Assembly: GCF_025403485.1 (NCBI RefSeq)
Contig: NZ_CP099966.1
Coordinates: forward strand, 62,001 to 126,000
DNA length: 64,000 bases
Source: Chryseobacterium paludis
GTDB lineage: Bacteria > Bacteroidota > Bacteroidia > Flavobacteriales > Weeksellaceae
Direction: 5' to 3'
The notes under the pieces are model-generated. The model saw only the letters and a list, made by a program, of their open reading frames with translations, did no database searches and had not been told where the DNA came from. The translations under genes were made by a program, and so were the position numbers. Numbering within the stretch: position 1 is the first letter of the stretch; each line of letters starts with the position of its first letter. Positions 45,002 through 53,075 of this stretch are shown piece by piece.

Positions 45002-46381
45002 TTATAGATAAATCTGAAACTGCACAATAAATTCTCCTTTTGATTTTGGTTTTTCAGTAGGATTATAGTAAACAGGTCTCGTTGAATACTGTGTGGTAAT
45101 CTTTGCGTGATGACCATCGATGAACCAATTGGCTCCGACATCAAATTGAGAAGAGGATTTATCAAAAGCTTCAAAATTCTTATGGGTGTAGGCTGCGAAA
45201 GGTTGAATTCTGATCTTCGGTTTTTCTGCCTGACTTGGTAATAGTAAACCGGCCTGTGCGTAGATAATATTACCTGTTCCGATCGTAGGCTGTAAATTTC
45301 CGGGACCGGCAATTGATTTTTGTCCAACAAAATTTGGATCGGTAGCAGCAATATTCATGGTACCTAGATTTCGTACATAATTAGGACCGAACTGATAATT
45401 ATAATATCCGGCATAAGCTGAAACAGCCATTTTATTTTTAGCATTTCCTAATGGAATATCTGCAAAAGCATCAACAGCTAAAAGGGTAATATCATGTTTT
45501 TCAATATTGGAATTCACTGAAGTTCTTGTACCGTCTGCCTGGTGGTAAAAACCTGCGCCAACATTGAATACTCTTTTAGTTCCGAGATAAGATCCAACTT
45601 TGAAAGGAAGCGTGTTAGATTCCTCATCTAGAAACTGATATTCTAAATATCCTGCTTTCGAGAAACTAGGGTTTCCGTTATTGTCTACGGCAACAGCTCT
45701 TGAAGGATCCGTAACATTTACAGGAACCAGATCAGTAGCGAAGGGCTTATTTAAGCTTAACCGGTATTCAAGTTTTCCATATTTTCCTTTAGCAAACATT
45801 CCCAGCTGTCTTGCAAACTGATCGGAACTATCAATTAAAGGCCATGAAAAAACAGGAGAATCAAGGGTAAGGAAATTGAGGGTTGAGGCCATTGTCATTC
45901 TGGATAATCCCATGTAGTAATGGAGACCGGCTCCTAAGGTTAGGCTGAATTTACCTGCTTCTCCAGGCATAATTACGGCATATTCGTTCCATGCATCATG
46001 GAAAAAAAGCTGTGGCTTTTTCCCATTTCCGTAACCACCTGTTCCTGTTGTTCCTGTTGCTCCGCCATTAATAAAGGTTTGATTGTTAATTCCGAAATGA
46101 AGCAAGATCATATATCTTTTGGTGACCTGTGCATAGGCTAAGGCCCGAAGTCTTCGGTTTCCTACGCTCCAGGTATTGTCTGTGGGTTCGCCTCCAACCA
46201 TACTTCCGGGATTCATTTGGGAATTTCTTAGCCAGAACTGGTCCCATAAAATGAATCTGACAAATTTATCTCCCTCTGGATTTAGATTTATTTTTAACCC
46301 ATTTCCATAATCTGGTGATCCTTGGGAGTATAGAGAATTACTGATTAGAGCTAATCCAATAAAAGTGAGTATTTTCTTCAT
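45002..46381 (-). CDS. Porin-like outer membrane protein
   Basis: The 459-residue protein has a signal peptide (MKKILTFIGLALISNSLYSQ) and strand-like alternation throughout (LKINLNPEGDKFVRFILWDQ, RYMILLHFGINNQTF, YRLSLNKPFATD). It ends in FIVQFQIYL, an aromatic/hydrophobic terminal strand typical of barrels. The RFILWDQFWLR and NRRLRALAYAQ parts recall phosphate-selective-porin-like proteins of Bacteroidota. It is first in the minus-strand operon that leads to acs, so it is the likely outer-membrane entry for the same acids. Confidence 0.82.
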   Translation of the reverse strand: MKKILTFIGLALISNSLYSQGSPDYGNGLKINLNPEGDKFVRFILWDQFWLRNSQMNPGSMVGGEPTDNTWSVGNRRLRALAYAQVTKRYMILLHFGINNQTFINGGATGTTGTGGYGNGKKPQLFFHDAWNEYAVIMPGEAGKFSLTLGAGLHYYMGLSRMTMASTLNFLTLDSPVFSWPLIDSSDQFARQLGMFAKGKYGKLEYRLSLNKPFATDLVPVNVTDPSRAVAVDNNGNPSFSKAGYLEYQFLDEESNTLPFKVGSYLGTKRVFNVGAGFYHQADGTRTSVNSNIEKHDITLLAVDAFADIPLGNAKNKMAVSAYAGYYNYQFGPNYVRNLGTMNIAATDPNFVGQKSIAGPGNLQPTIGTGNIIYAQAGLLLPSQAEKPKIRIQPFAAYTHKNFEAFDKSSSQFDVGANWFIDGHHAKITTQYSTRPVYYNPTEKPKSKGEFIVQFQIYL

Positions 46382-46395
46382 AAATTATCAATTTT

Positions 46396-46420
46396 TTGGC
46401 TTTAATTTTGTGAAAGCCAA
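46396..46420. promoter_or_regulatory. Perfect 8-bp inverted repeat before the porin/acs operon
   Basis: TTGGCTTT (46396-46403) and AAAGCCAA (46413-46420) form a perfect inverted repeat with a 9-base spacer. It ends 15 bases upstream of the porin start. Arm centres lie 17 bases apart. It may be an operator or a 5' UTR hairpin. Confidence 0.5.
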
Positions 46421-46597
46421 ATTGTAATTAATAATTTAGTTATAAAAATTTAATATATATTATTGGTAAGTATATAGTTATTACCTGTATCGCAGGTTAC
46501 TTGTTGAGAGTTAAAAGTTTCGCGATCTAGGATTCGAGTTAGGTGGTGGCTTGTTTAAAACAGTTTTCGCAAATAAGTAATTTTACAATTTTAGTCT

Positions 46598-47014
46598 TTA
46601 TTTTTTAAATCGTTCCCATTTGATCAACATGTATTTATCTGCAAATTGGGTAATAATTAATCCGGAGTTTTTAATATTCTCTTCATTGGACATATATTCA
46701 ATAAGTTCATTTTGTTTTAAAATTTTATATACGGGATGGAACTCAGAATGAGGCGGTCTGGTGATGTTGTACTTTTTGATCCACGAGCTGATCGTGACAT
46801 GAGAAACCCCGATAATTCTTTCTATTTCACGAAAACTTAGCCCCTCAAGGTATAGTTGGAGAGCTTTGGTTACGTAATAATCATCAATTTGTTTTCCTAT
46901 TTTTTTTACAGTAAAATAATACTTACAGTCTTTGCAATGGAATCTTTGTTTCTCATTAATAACCCCGCTTTTTACGAAATTAGTGCTATTGCATTTGGGA
47001 CATTTATTTTCCAT
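46598..47014 (-). CDS. IS1 InsA-like zinc-ribbon/HTH DNA-binding protein (no transposase partner)
   Basis: ATG 47014 (MENKCPKC) is preferred over an upstream start that would add 86 residues of hydrophobic intergenic-like sequence. The 138-residue protein has a zinc ribbon CPKC..CKDC (residues 4-33), then YVTKALQLYLEGLSFREIERI and GVSHVTISSWIKKY, an HTH as in InsA of IS1. About 65 further residues follow. No InsB (DDE nuclease) ORF or IS1-like terminal repeats are seen. It is divergent from the arginine operon. It may be a domesticated regulator rather than a transposase; IS remnant is the alternative. Confidence 0.8.
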   Translation of the reverse strand: MENKCPKCNSTNFVKSGVINEKQRFHCKDCKYYFTVKKIGKQIDDYYVTKALQLYLEGLSFREIERIIGVSHVTISSWIKKYNITRPPHSEFHPVYKILKQNELIEYMSNEENIKNSGLIITQFADKYMLIKWERFKK

Positions 47015-47023
47015 ATATAGTAT

Positions 47024-47062
47024 TTTAGCAAATATATAATAATTTAGCAAAATTATATATTT
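47024..47062. promoter_or_regulatory. Operator-like inverted and direct repeats in the divergent InsA-like/arg promoter region
   Basis: AAATATATAAT (47030-47040) and ATTATATATTT (47052-47062) are perfect inverted repeats with an 11-base spacer, arm centres 22 bases apart. TTTAGCAAA is present twice (47024-47032 and 47043-47051), 19 bases apart. On the minus strand both copies give TAnnTTTG -7-like boxes (CAAATATA at 47029-47036; CAAAATTA at 47048-47055). This suggests an autoregulated promoter. Confidence 0.5.
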
Positions 47063-47119
47063 CAAATAAGATATATTATCTTGTAAAATTGATTTAAACA
47101 AAAATAATATCTTTTTAAT

Positions 47120-47151
47120 TTGGTTTTTAAAGTTATTATGCTTTAAATTTG
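47120..47151 (+). promoter_or_regulatory. Promoter of the arginine operon
   Basis: TTG (47120-47122) and TAAATTTG (47144-47151), separated by 21 bases, match the Bacteroidota -33/-7 elements. The first start codon is 22 bases after the -7 box. Confidence 0.65.
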
Positions 47152-47172
47152 CCAAAAAATTCAGATAAATAA

Positions 47173-47862
47173 ATGGAAATAGAAATTTCCTCATGCGAGC
47201 ATTTAATGTATGTGAGTGAAATACAGCAGGAAATGTATGATTCTGCACAACGGAGAGGGACGGGGATCGCAAAACGTTCCATAGAATATTTAAGTAAAAA
47301 GATTTCAGAAGGTAATGCCGTGGTTGCTACTGAAAATGGAGAATGGGTGGGATTCTGTTATATAGAAACCTGGTCACATGGTCAGTTTGTGGCAAATTCA
47401 GGACTTATTGTATCTCCAAAATATAGGAACGGAGGTGTTGCCACTTTGATAAAGAATAAGGTTTTTCAATTATCAAGAGACAAATATCCGACCGCTAAAG
47501 TATTTGGATTAACGACAGGGCTTGCGGTGATGAAAATCAATAGTGACTTAGGATATAAACCGGTTATTTATTCTGAATTGACGCAGGATGAAGAGTTTTG
47601 GAATGGGTGTAAGAACTGTGTGAATTATGAAATTTTAATGAAGAAGGAACGTAAGAACTGTTTATGTACAGCGATGCTTTTCGTTCCGCAAAATAATGTA
47701 ATTAACGGGGTTGGAAATGAACATCCCCAAAAAGAATATAACAAGGAAATGATTCAGGAAAGTTTTTTGTCCTCAGAACAAATCACGGCTGATGAATTAG
47801 ATCTTGTAAATAACAATACGAAAAAGAAGACAGATGAAAAAGAAAGTAATCTTAGCGTTTAG
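47173..47862 (+). CDS. GNAT acyltransferase, likely N-acylglutamate synthase of the arginine operon
   Basis: The 229-residue protein has a GNAT fold with the acyl-CoA-binding motif SPKYRNGGVATLI (about 81-93), and GLTTGLAVMKINSDLGY as the C-terminal part. As the first gene of an argGCDF'BEH operon that otherwise lacks argA or argJ, it most likely acylates glutamate (acetyl or succinyl). A cysteine set C-x2-C-x13-C-x-C (Cys146, 149, 163, 165) follows the fold and might bind metal. About 60 C-terminal residues are poorly ordered. Its 3' end overlaps argG by 29 bases. Confidence 0.8.
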   Translation: MEIEISSCEHLMYVSEIQQEMYDSAQRRGTGIAKRSIEYLSKKISEGNAVVATENGEWVGFCYIETWSHGQFVANSGLIVSPKYRNGGVATLIKNKVFQLSRDKYPTAKVFGLTTGLAVMKINSDLGYKPVIYSELTQDEEFWNGCKNCVNYEILMKKERKNCLCTAMLFVPQNNVINGVGNEHPQKEYNKEMIQESFLSSEQITADELDLVNNNTKKKTDEKESNLSV

Positions 47863-49030
47863 TGGTGGTTTAGATACCTCTTACTGTGCTAAATATCTTA
47901 GTGAAACACTTGGATATGAGGTGTATGCAGTAACTGTAAATACAGGGGGCTTTTCTAAAGAAGAAGAAAAGGAACTGGAAAAGAAAGCCCTGAATCTTGG
48001 GGTGAAAAACTACAGGTGTATTGACGCTCAGGAAGATTACTACAATTCTTGTGTAAAGTATCTGATCTTCGGGAATGTATTGAAAAATAATACCTATCCG
48101 CTTTCCGTAAGTGCTGAACGCACCATTCAGGCTCAGGAGATTGCAAAATGTGCTTTGGAAATTGGGGCTGATGCTATTGCTCATGGAAGTACAGGAGCAG
48201 GCAATGATCAGGTGCGTTTTGATTTGATCTTTCAGGTGATGGCTCCAAATGTGGAAATCATTACGCCGATTCGTGATATGGCATTGTCAAGAGAAGAAGA
48301 AATTGAATTCCTGAAAAGTCATGGTTATAATATGGAATTTCATAAAGCTCAATATTCGGTTAATAAGGGACTTTGGGGAACTTCTGTAGGTGGAAAAGAA
48401 ACATTGACTTCAAGAAATTATCTGCCTGAAGAAGCCTTTCCTTCACAAATTAAAGAGAGCCAACCTTCTGAACTGGAAATAGAATTTAAGAATGGAGAAG
48501 TTGTAGCAGTGAATGGCGAATACTTTAGCCATTCTGTCTATGCGATTCAGAAGATTGAAGAACTGGCTTCCGCTTACGGTATTGGTCGTGATATTCATGT
48601 AGGAGATACGATCGTTGGAATTAAAGGACGAGTAGGATTTGAAGCTGCTGCTGCATCAGTCATTATCAAAGCGCATCATTTATTAGAGAAGCATACTTTA
48701 TCTAAATATCAGCAAATGATGAAATCGCAGTTGTCCGATTGGTATGGCAACTGGCTTCATGAAGCATTGTTTCTAGATCCGGTAATGAGAAATATAGAAT
48801 CTTTCTTATCTGACTCTCAGGGAATGGTAACAGGGAAAGTTTTTGTAACACTTTATCTATACCGATTTGTTCTGAACGGAATCGAATCTGAACATGATCT
48901 GATGTCTGATAAATTTGGAAGCTATGGAGAAGCTAATCGAGCATGGAGTGGTGAAGATGTGAAAGGTTATACTAAAATCGTGAGCAATTCCCTAAATATT
49001 TATCATCAGATTAACGGAGTGAAAGCATGA
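47834..49030 (+). CDS. argG: Argininosuccinate synthase
   Basis: The 398-residue enzyme has the N-type ATP pyrophosphatase P-loop AFSGGLDTSY (8-17), AHGSTGAGNDQVRFD and NYLPEEAFPSQ. It joins citrulline and aspartate with ATP to argininosuccinate. The length is normal. Its start overlaps the GNAT gene and its stop overlaps argC by 4 bases, showing tight coupling. Confidence 0.96.
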   Translation: MKKKVILAFSGGLDTSYCAKYLSETLGYEVYAVTVNTGGFSKEEEKELEKKALNLGVKNYRCIDAQEDYYNSCVKYLIFGNVLKNNTYPLSVSAERTIQAQEIAKCALEIGADAIAHGSTGAGNDQVRFDLIFQVMAPNVEIITPIRDMALSREEEIEFLKSHGYNMEFHKAQYSVNKGLWGTSVGGKETLTSRNYLPEEAFPSQIKESQPSELEIEFKNGEVVAVNGEYFSHSVYAIQKIEELASAYGIGRDIHVGDTIVGIKGRVGFEAAAASVIIKAHHLLEKHTLSKYQQMMKSQLSDWYGNWLHEALFLDPVMRNIESFLSDSQGMVTGKVFVTLYLYRFVLNGIESEHDLMSDKFGSYGEANRAWSGEDVKGYTKIVSNSLNIYHQINGVKA

Positions 49031-49992
49031 TAAAGACGGTAGGAATTGTTGGGGCTAACGGATATACTGGTAGTGAATTGATTCGTTTATTAGCTTTTCA
49101 TCCTAATATTAAATTGAGTTTTTTATATAGTCGTTCTAATTCGGGTACTAAGATTTCAGATCTGTATCCGGATTTAACGACGGTTTGTGATATGGTTTTA
49201 GCAAATAAGCCTTCACAAGTTGATATTCTTTTTCTTTGCTTACCACATAAGGAAAGTCAGAATTGGTTAAGTCAAAATGTTGTTAGTGATGATACACTGG
49301 TTGTTGATCTGGGAAATGATTTCCGTTTAGATGGGAAATTTGCAGATAGAAATTTTATCTATGGATTACCGGAAATCAATAAAAAAAATCTTTTAGGAGT
49401 TAAAAGTATTGCGAATCCTGGTTGTTTTGCGACAGCAATTCAGTTGGCTTTATTGCCATTAGCTGAAAAAGGATTGCTCAATGAAATATTTACTACCGGA
49501 ATTACAGGTTCTACAGGTGCTGGGCAGTCTTTACAGTCAACAACGCATTTTACCTGGCGCAACGATAATATTTCTGCTTATAAAACATTGACACATCAGC
49601 ATGTGGATGAAGTTTTACAGCAATTGAATTCTTTTAATGATAAAGAGGTTAGCTTAAATTTTGTTCCATGGCGTGGAGATTTTACGAGAGGGATTTTTAC
49701 CAGCTCAACGGTTAAATCAGATTTGAAGCTTTCAGATTTGGAGCAATTATATAGGGAATTTTATGAAGAAGCAGTTTTTGTAAAGGTTAATGAGAGGGCA
49801 ATTGATTTAAAACAGGTTGTCAATACGAATCGCTGTGTGATTCATATAGAAAAGAATGAAAATGTGGTCGTTATTCATTCAGCGATCGACAATTTATTAA
49901 AAGGAGCTTCCGGACAGGCGGTTCAAAATATGAATCTTGCAATGGGCTGGGAAGAGAGGACAGGATTGAACTTAAAGCCAATAGGTTTTTAA
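49027..49992 (+). CDS. argC: N-acetyl(succinyl)-gamma-glutamyl-phosphate reductase
   Basis: The 321-residue protein has the NADP-binding motif GIVGANGYTGSELIRLLA and the catalytic Cys133 in NPGCFATAIQLAL, plus FTTGITGSTGAGQ. It reduces the N-acylglutamyl phosphate made by ArgB to the semialdehyde. It overlaps argG by 4 bases. A 129-base gap with direct repeats separates it from argD. Confidence 0.96.
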   Translation: MIKTVGIVGANGYTGSELIRLLAFHPNIKLSFLYSRSNSGTKISDLYPDLTTVCDMVLANKPSQVDILFLCLPHKESQNWLSQNVVSDDTLVVDLGNDFRLDGKFADRNFIYGLPEINKKNLLGVKSIANPGCFATAIQLALLPLAEKGLLNEIFTTGITGSTGAGQSLQSTTHFTWRNDNISAYKTLTHQHVDEVLQQLNSFNDKEVSLNFVPWRGDFTRGIFTSSTVKSDLKLSDLEQLYREFYEEAVFVKVNERAIDLKQVVNTNRCVIHIEKNENVVVIHSAIDNLLKGASGQAVQNMNLAMGWEERTGLNLKPIGF

Positions 49993-50121
49993 AAATAATG
50001 AAGAGGTAGCAGATAGCAGATAATAAACAAGATCGTTAATCAAATCAATCTCAATCTCGGATGCTGGAATTCGTAAACCAAACTTTAAACTTTCAATTAT
50101 CAACTTTCAATTTAAAAAAAC
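49993..50121. repeat. Low-complexity intergenic spacer between argC and argD
   Basis: It contains CAGATAGCAGATAAT (near 50012), similar to the TCAGAyATy family seen at 54.1 and 58.5 kb, and a tandem-like ACTTTAAACTTTCAATTATCAACTTTCAATTT stretch described here by its unit CTTTCAATT (two copies near 50090 and 50104). No ORF is seen. Confidence 0.45.
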
Positions 50122-51264
50122 ATGAACTTATTCAACGTATATCCATTATTTAATATAAATCCTGTAAAGGCTCAGGGATCATTTCTTTGGGACGATAAGG
50201 GAGAAAAATATCTTGATTTTTATGGTGGTCATGCTGTGATCTCTATTGGTCATAATCATCCGCATTATCAAACGAAACTTAAAGATCAATTAGATAAAAT
50301 TTCTTTTTATTCTAATTCTGTTCAAAATGAGCTGCAAATGGAACTTGCTGAGAAATTAGGGAAGTTATCAGGTTATGAAGATTATAATCTTTTCCTGTGT
50401 AACTCAGGAGCAGAAGCCAATGAGAATGCTTTAAAACTGGCTTCTTTCCATAATGGAAACAGCAAAGTTCTTTATTTTTCAGGGTCTTTCCATGGAAGAA
50501 CTTCTGCAGCAGTTTCTGTGACAGATAATCCAAAAATTGTGGCTCCCGTTAATTATTCTGAACGATTCATCAAATCGGAATGGAATAATGTAGAGCAGCT
50601 GGAAAAGGTTTTTGAAACTCATGGGGATGATATTTCTTCTGTAATTATTGAAGGAATCCAGGGAGTAGGTGGAATTATGATTCCAACAGCAGAGTTTTTA
50701 TCTAAAATTAAAGAACTGTGCGAGCAGTATAATACTGTTTTGATTTTGGATGAAGTACAATCCGGATATGGAAGATCGGGTTATTTCTTTGCACATCAGG
50801 AGTTTGGTGTTCAGCCGGATATAATTACAACAGCTAAAGGAATGGGAAATGGTTTTCCGATTGGTGGTGTTTTGATCCATCCGAAATTTGAAGCCAGCAA
50901 TGGATTACTGGGAACTACTTTTGGTGGAAATCATTTAGCTTGTGCTGCAGCGATTGCCGTTCTGGATGTGATGAAAGATGAAAATCTTATGGATAATGCT
51001 GAAAGCATGGGAAATTATATTGAAAATGAAATTAAAGATTTTCCACATGTTCAATCTATTCGAAGGAAAGGATTGATGATCGGGATAGAGCTTGACAGGG
51101 ATTGCGCTGAGGTGAGGAAAAGCCTGCTTTATGATCATCATATTTTTACAGGAAATTCTAATGATAAAGCTGTGCTGAGAATTCTTCCGGCTCTTACCAT
51201 TAAAAAAGAAGAGACTGATCTTTTCATTAATGCTTTGAAAGAGGTCCTTCATCAAATAGATTAA
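50122..51264 (+). CDS. argD: N-acylornithine aminotransferase
   Basis: The 380-residue class III PLP enzyme has LCNSGAEANENALKLA, FSGSFHGRTSAAVS, LILDEVQSGYGRSG and the Schiff-base Lys239 in TTAKGMGNGFPIGG. It transaminates N-acylglutamate semialdehyde with glutamate to N-acylornithine. It is fourth in the arg operon, before argF', with a 47-base gap. Confidence 0.95.
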   Translation: MNLFNVYPLFNINPVKAQGSFLWDDKGEKYLDFYGGHAVISIGHNHPHYQTKLKDQLDKISFYSNSVQNELQMELAEKLGKLSGYEDYNLFLCNSGAEANENALKLASFHNGNSKVLYFSGSFHGRTSAAVSVTDNPKIVAPVNYSERFIKSEWNNVEQLEKVFETHGDDISSVIIEGIQGVGGIMIPTAEFLSKIKELCEQYNTVLILDEVQSGYGRSGYFFAHQEFGVQPDIITTAKGMGNGFPIGGVLIHPKFEASNGLLGTTFGGNHLACAAAIAVLDVMKDENLMDNAESMGNYIENEIKDFPHVQSIRRKGLMIGIELDRDCAEVRKSLLYDHHIFTGNSNDKAVLRILPALTIKKEETDLFINALKEVLHQID

Positions 51265-51311
51265 ATATTCAAACTTCAAAAGTTTGGTTCAGACTTTCAA
51301 ATTTTAATAAA

Positions 51312-52274
51312 ATGAAAAATTTTACCGCTGTAAGTGATATTGAAAACTTACAGGAAATCATAAAAAAAGCTTTATATATAAAAGAAAACCCCCATTCAGA
51401 AACTGAAAAAGGAAAGGGGAAAACTATAGGATTGGTATTCTTAAATTCAAGTTTAAGAACCCGTTTAAGCAGTCAGATTGCAGCCCAAAACTTGGGATTA
51501 AATGTCTTAACACTAAATGCAGCCCAGGAAGCATGGAATCTTGAATTTGCTGATGGAGCGGTGATGAATGGCGATACTGTAGAGCATATCAAAGATGCTA
51601 TCGAGGTGTTGAATCAATACTGTGATATTATTGCGGTTCGTTGTTTTGCGGGAATGAAAAACAAGGAAGATGATGTAAATGAAAGTATTTTAAGTCAGTT
51701 CCTGAAACATGCAAAAGTTCCGGTAATTTCTTTGGAATCGGCAACCCGTCATCCTTTGCAAAGTTTAGCAGACTGTATCACCATCACTGAAAACTGGAAA
51801 GAAGAGCGTAAGCCAAAGGTTGTATTGACCTGGGCTCCACACATTAAGCCAATTGCTCAGGCTGTAGGAAATTCTTTTGCTGAGTGGATGCAGGAAATGG
51901 ATGTGGATTTTGTCATTGCGAATCCTAAAGGGTATGATCTGGATCAAAATTTTACAAAAGATACCAAGGTTATTCATAATCAGGAAGAAGCTTTGAAAGA
52001 TGCTGATTTTATCTATGTTAAAAACTGGTCGTCTTTTGATGAATATGCTGCCATACCTGAAGTAAAAGAAAATTGGATGCTGACTGCTGAAAAGCTGGCA
52101 GAAACGAATAATGGAAAGGTCATGCACTGTCTTCCGGTTCGTCGGAATGTAGAACTAAGTGATGAAGTAATGGATGGTGAAAATTCGATTATTTATCAGC
52201 AGGCTAAAAACCGTATTTTCTCTGCACAGGCTGTGTTTAGTGAGATTTTAGATGAAATCAAATCCAGTAAATAA
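51312..52274 (+). CDS. argF': N-acylornithine carbamoyltransferase (SOTCase/AOTCase family)
   Basis: The 320-residue enzyme carbamoylates N-acylornithine. The carbamoyl-phosphate motif is NSSLRTRLS (45-53). The sequence MNGDTVEHIKDAI, RHPLQSLAD and TWAPHIKPIAQAVGNSFAEWM is closer to the succinylornithine enzyme of Bacteroides fragilis than to Xanthomonas AOTCase. The residue known to set specificity (Pro90 in SOTCase, Glu in AOTCase, by family work recalled from memory) is Val90 here. The substrate is therefore open. No canonical OTCase is in the operon. Confidence 0.9.
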   Translation: MKNFTAVSDIENLQEIIKKALYIKENPHSETEKGKGKTIGLVFLNSSLRTRLSSQIAAQNLGLNVLTLNAAQEAWNLEFADGAVMNGDTVEHIKDAIEVLNQYCDIIAVRCFAGMKNKEDDVNESILSQFLKHAKVPVISLESATRHPLQSLADCITITENWKEERKPKVVLTWAPHIKPIAQAVGNSFAEWMQEMDVDFVIANPKGYDLDQNFTKDTKVIHNQEEALKDADFIYVKNWSSFDEYAAIPEVKENWMLTAEKLAETNNGKVMHCLPVRRNVELSDEVMDGENSIIYQQAKNRIFSAQAVFSEILDEIKSSK

Positions 52275-52280
52275 TCTATT

Positions 52281-53075
52281 ATGAAAGAGAAACTTTTTGT
52301 TGTAAAAATAGGAGGTGCCTTGATTGATGATGAGGTAATGCTGAATCAGTTTCTGGAAGAATTTTCCAATATTAAGGAAAAGAAAATTCTGATTCATGGT
52401 GGTGGAAAACTGGCAACGATACTGGCGGCTAAATTGGGAGTAACTCAGCAGTTGGTCAATGGAAGAAGAATTACGGATAAATCGACATTAGATATTGTGA
52501 CAATGGTGTATGCGGGAAATATTAATAAAAATATCGTTTCGAAACTACAGTACAGAAATTGTAATGCTTTAGGGCTTTCAGGTGCTGATGCTAATGTAAT
52601 TCAGGCAAAAAAGAGAAATCACTCTGAAATTAATTTTGGATTTGTTGGTGATATTGATGAGGAAAGCGTCAACAAAAAAATGCTTTCTTATTTTCTTTAT
52701 CTTGATCTCGTTCCTGTTTTTTCTGCCATCACGCATGATAAGAAAGGAAATCTCTTAAATACCAATGCAGATACCATTGCTTCGGTAATTGCTCAGTCTT
52801 TATCAGAAATATATGATGTTGAATTGTTGTACTGTTTTGATAAAGAAGGGGTATTGGAAGATGTTGATGACCCTGATTCTGTTATTAAAAGTGTATCTCA
52901 GGAAGATTTTTCAACTTTAAAAGAAGCAGGAAAATTGCATAAAGGGATCTTGCCGAAACTTGAAAATGCACTTGGAGCCATTAAAAATAATGTAAATAAG
53001 GTTTTCTTAATTAAAGAAACCCAATTGAAGAACCATATAGAAAATCATCATGCAGGAACTGAAATCTGTTTATAA
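52281..53075 (+). CDS. argB: N-acylglutamate kinase
   Basis: The 264-residue amino acid kinase has VVKIGGALID, IHGGGKLATILAAKL with the phosphate-binding glycines, and the LLNTNADTIAS and TDKSTLDIVTMVYAG motifs. It phosphorylates N-acetyl- or N-succinylglutamate, the committed step in arginine synthesis. It starts 6 bases after argF' and overlaps argE by 26 bases. Confidence 0.93.
   Translation: MKEKLFVVKIGGALIDDEVMLNQFLEEFSNIKEKKILIHGGGKLATILAAKLGVTQQLVNGRRITDKSTLDIVTMVYAGNINKNIVSKLQYRNCNALGLSGADANVIQAKKRNHSEINFGFVGDIDEESVNKKMLSYFLYLDLVPVFSAITHDKKGNLLNTNADTIASVIAQSLSEIYDVELLYCFDKEGVLEDVDDPDSVIKSVSQEDFSTLKEAGKLHKGILPKLENALGAIKNNVNKVFLIKETQLKNHIENHHAGTEICL

Noticed and set aside
45001..45351. 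128-codon minus-strand frame inside the porin gene
   Set aside because: It is out of frame with the porin, which has a signal peptide and strand pattern across the same bases.
46501..46555. GGATTCGAGT-like stretch resembling a tRNA T-loop
   Set aside because: No acceptor stem, anticodon arm or CCA-proximal pairing could be built around it on either strand.
47015..47272. N-terminal extension of the InsA-like frame by 86 residues
   Set aside because: It would run through the arg promoter and into the oppositely oriented GNAT gene, and its composition is that of AT-rich intergenic DNA.
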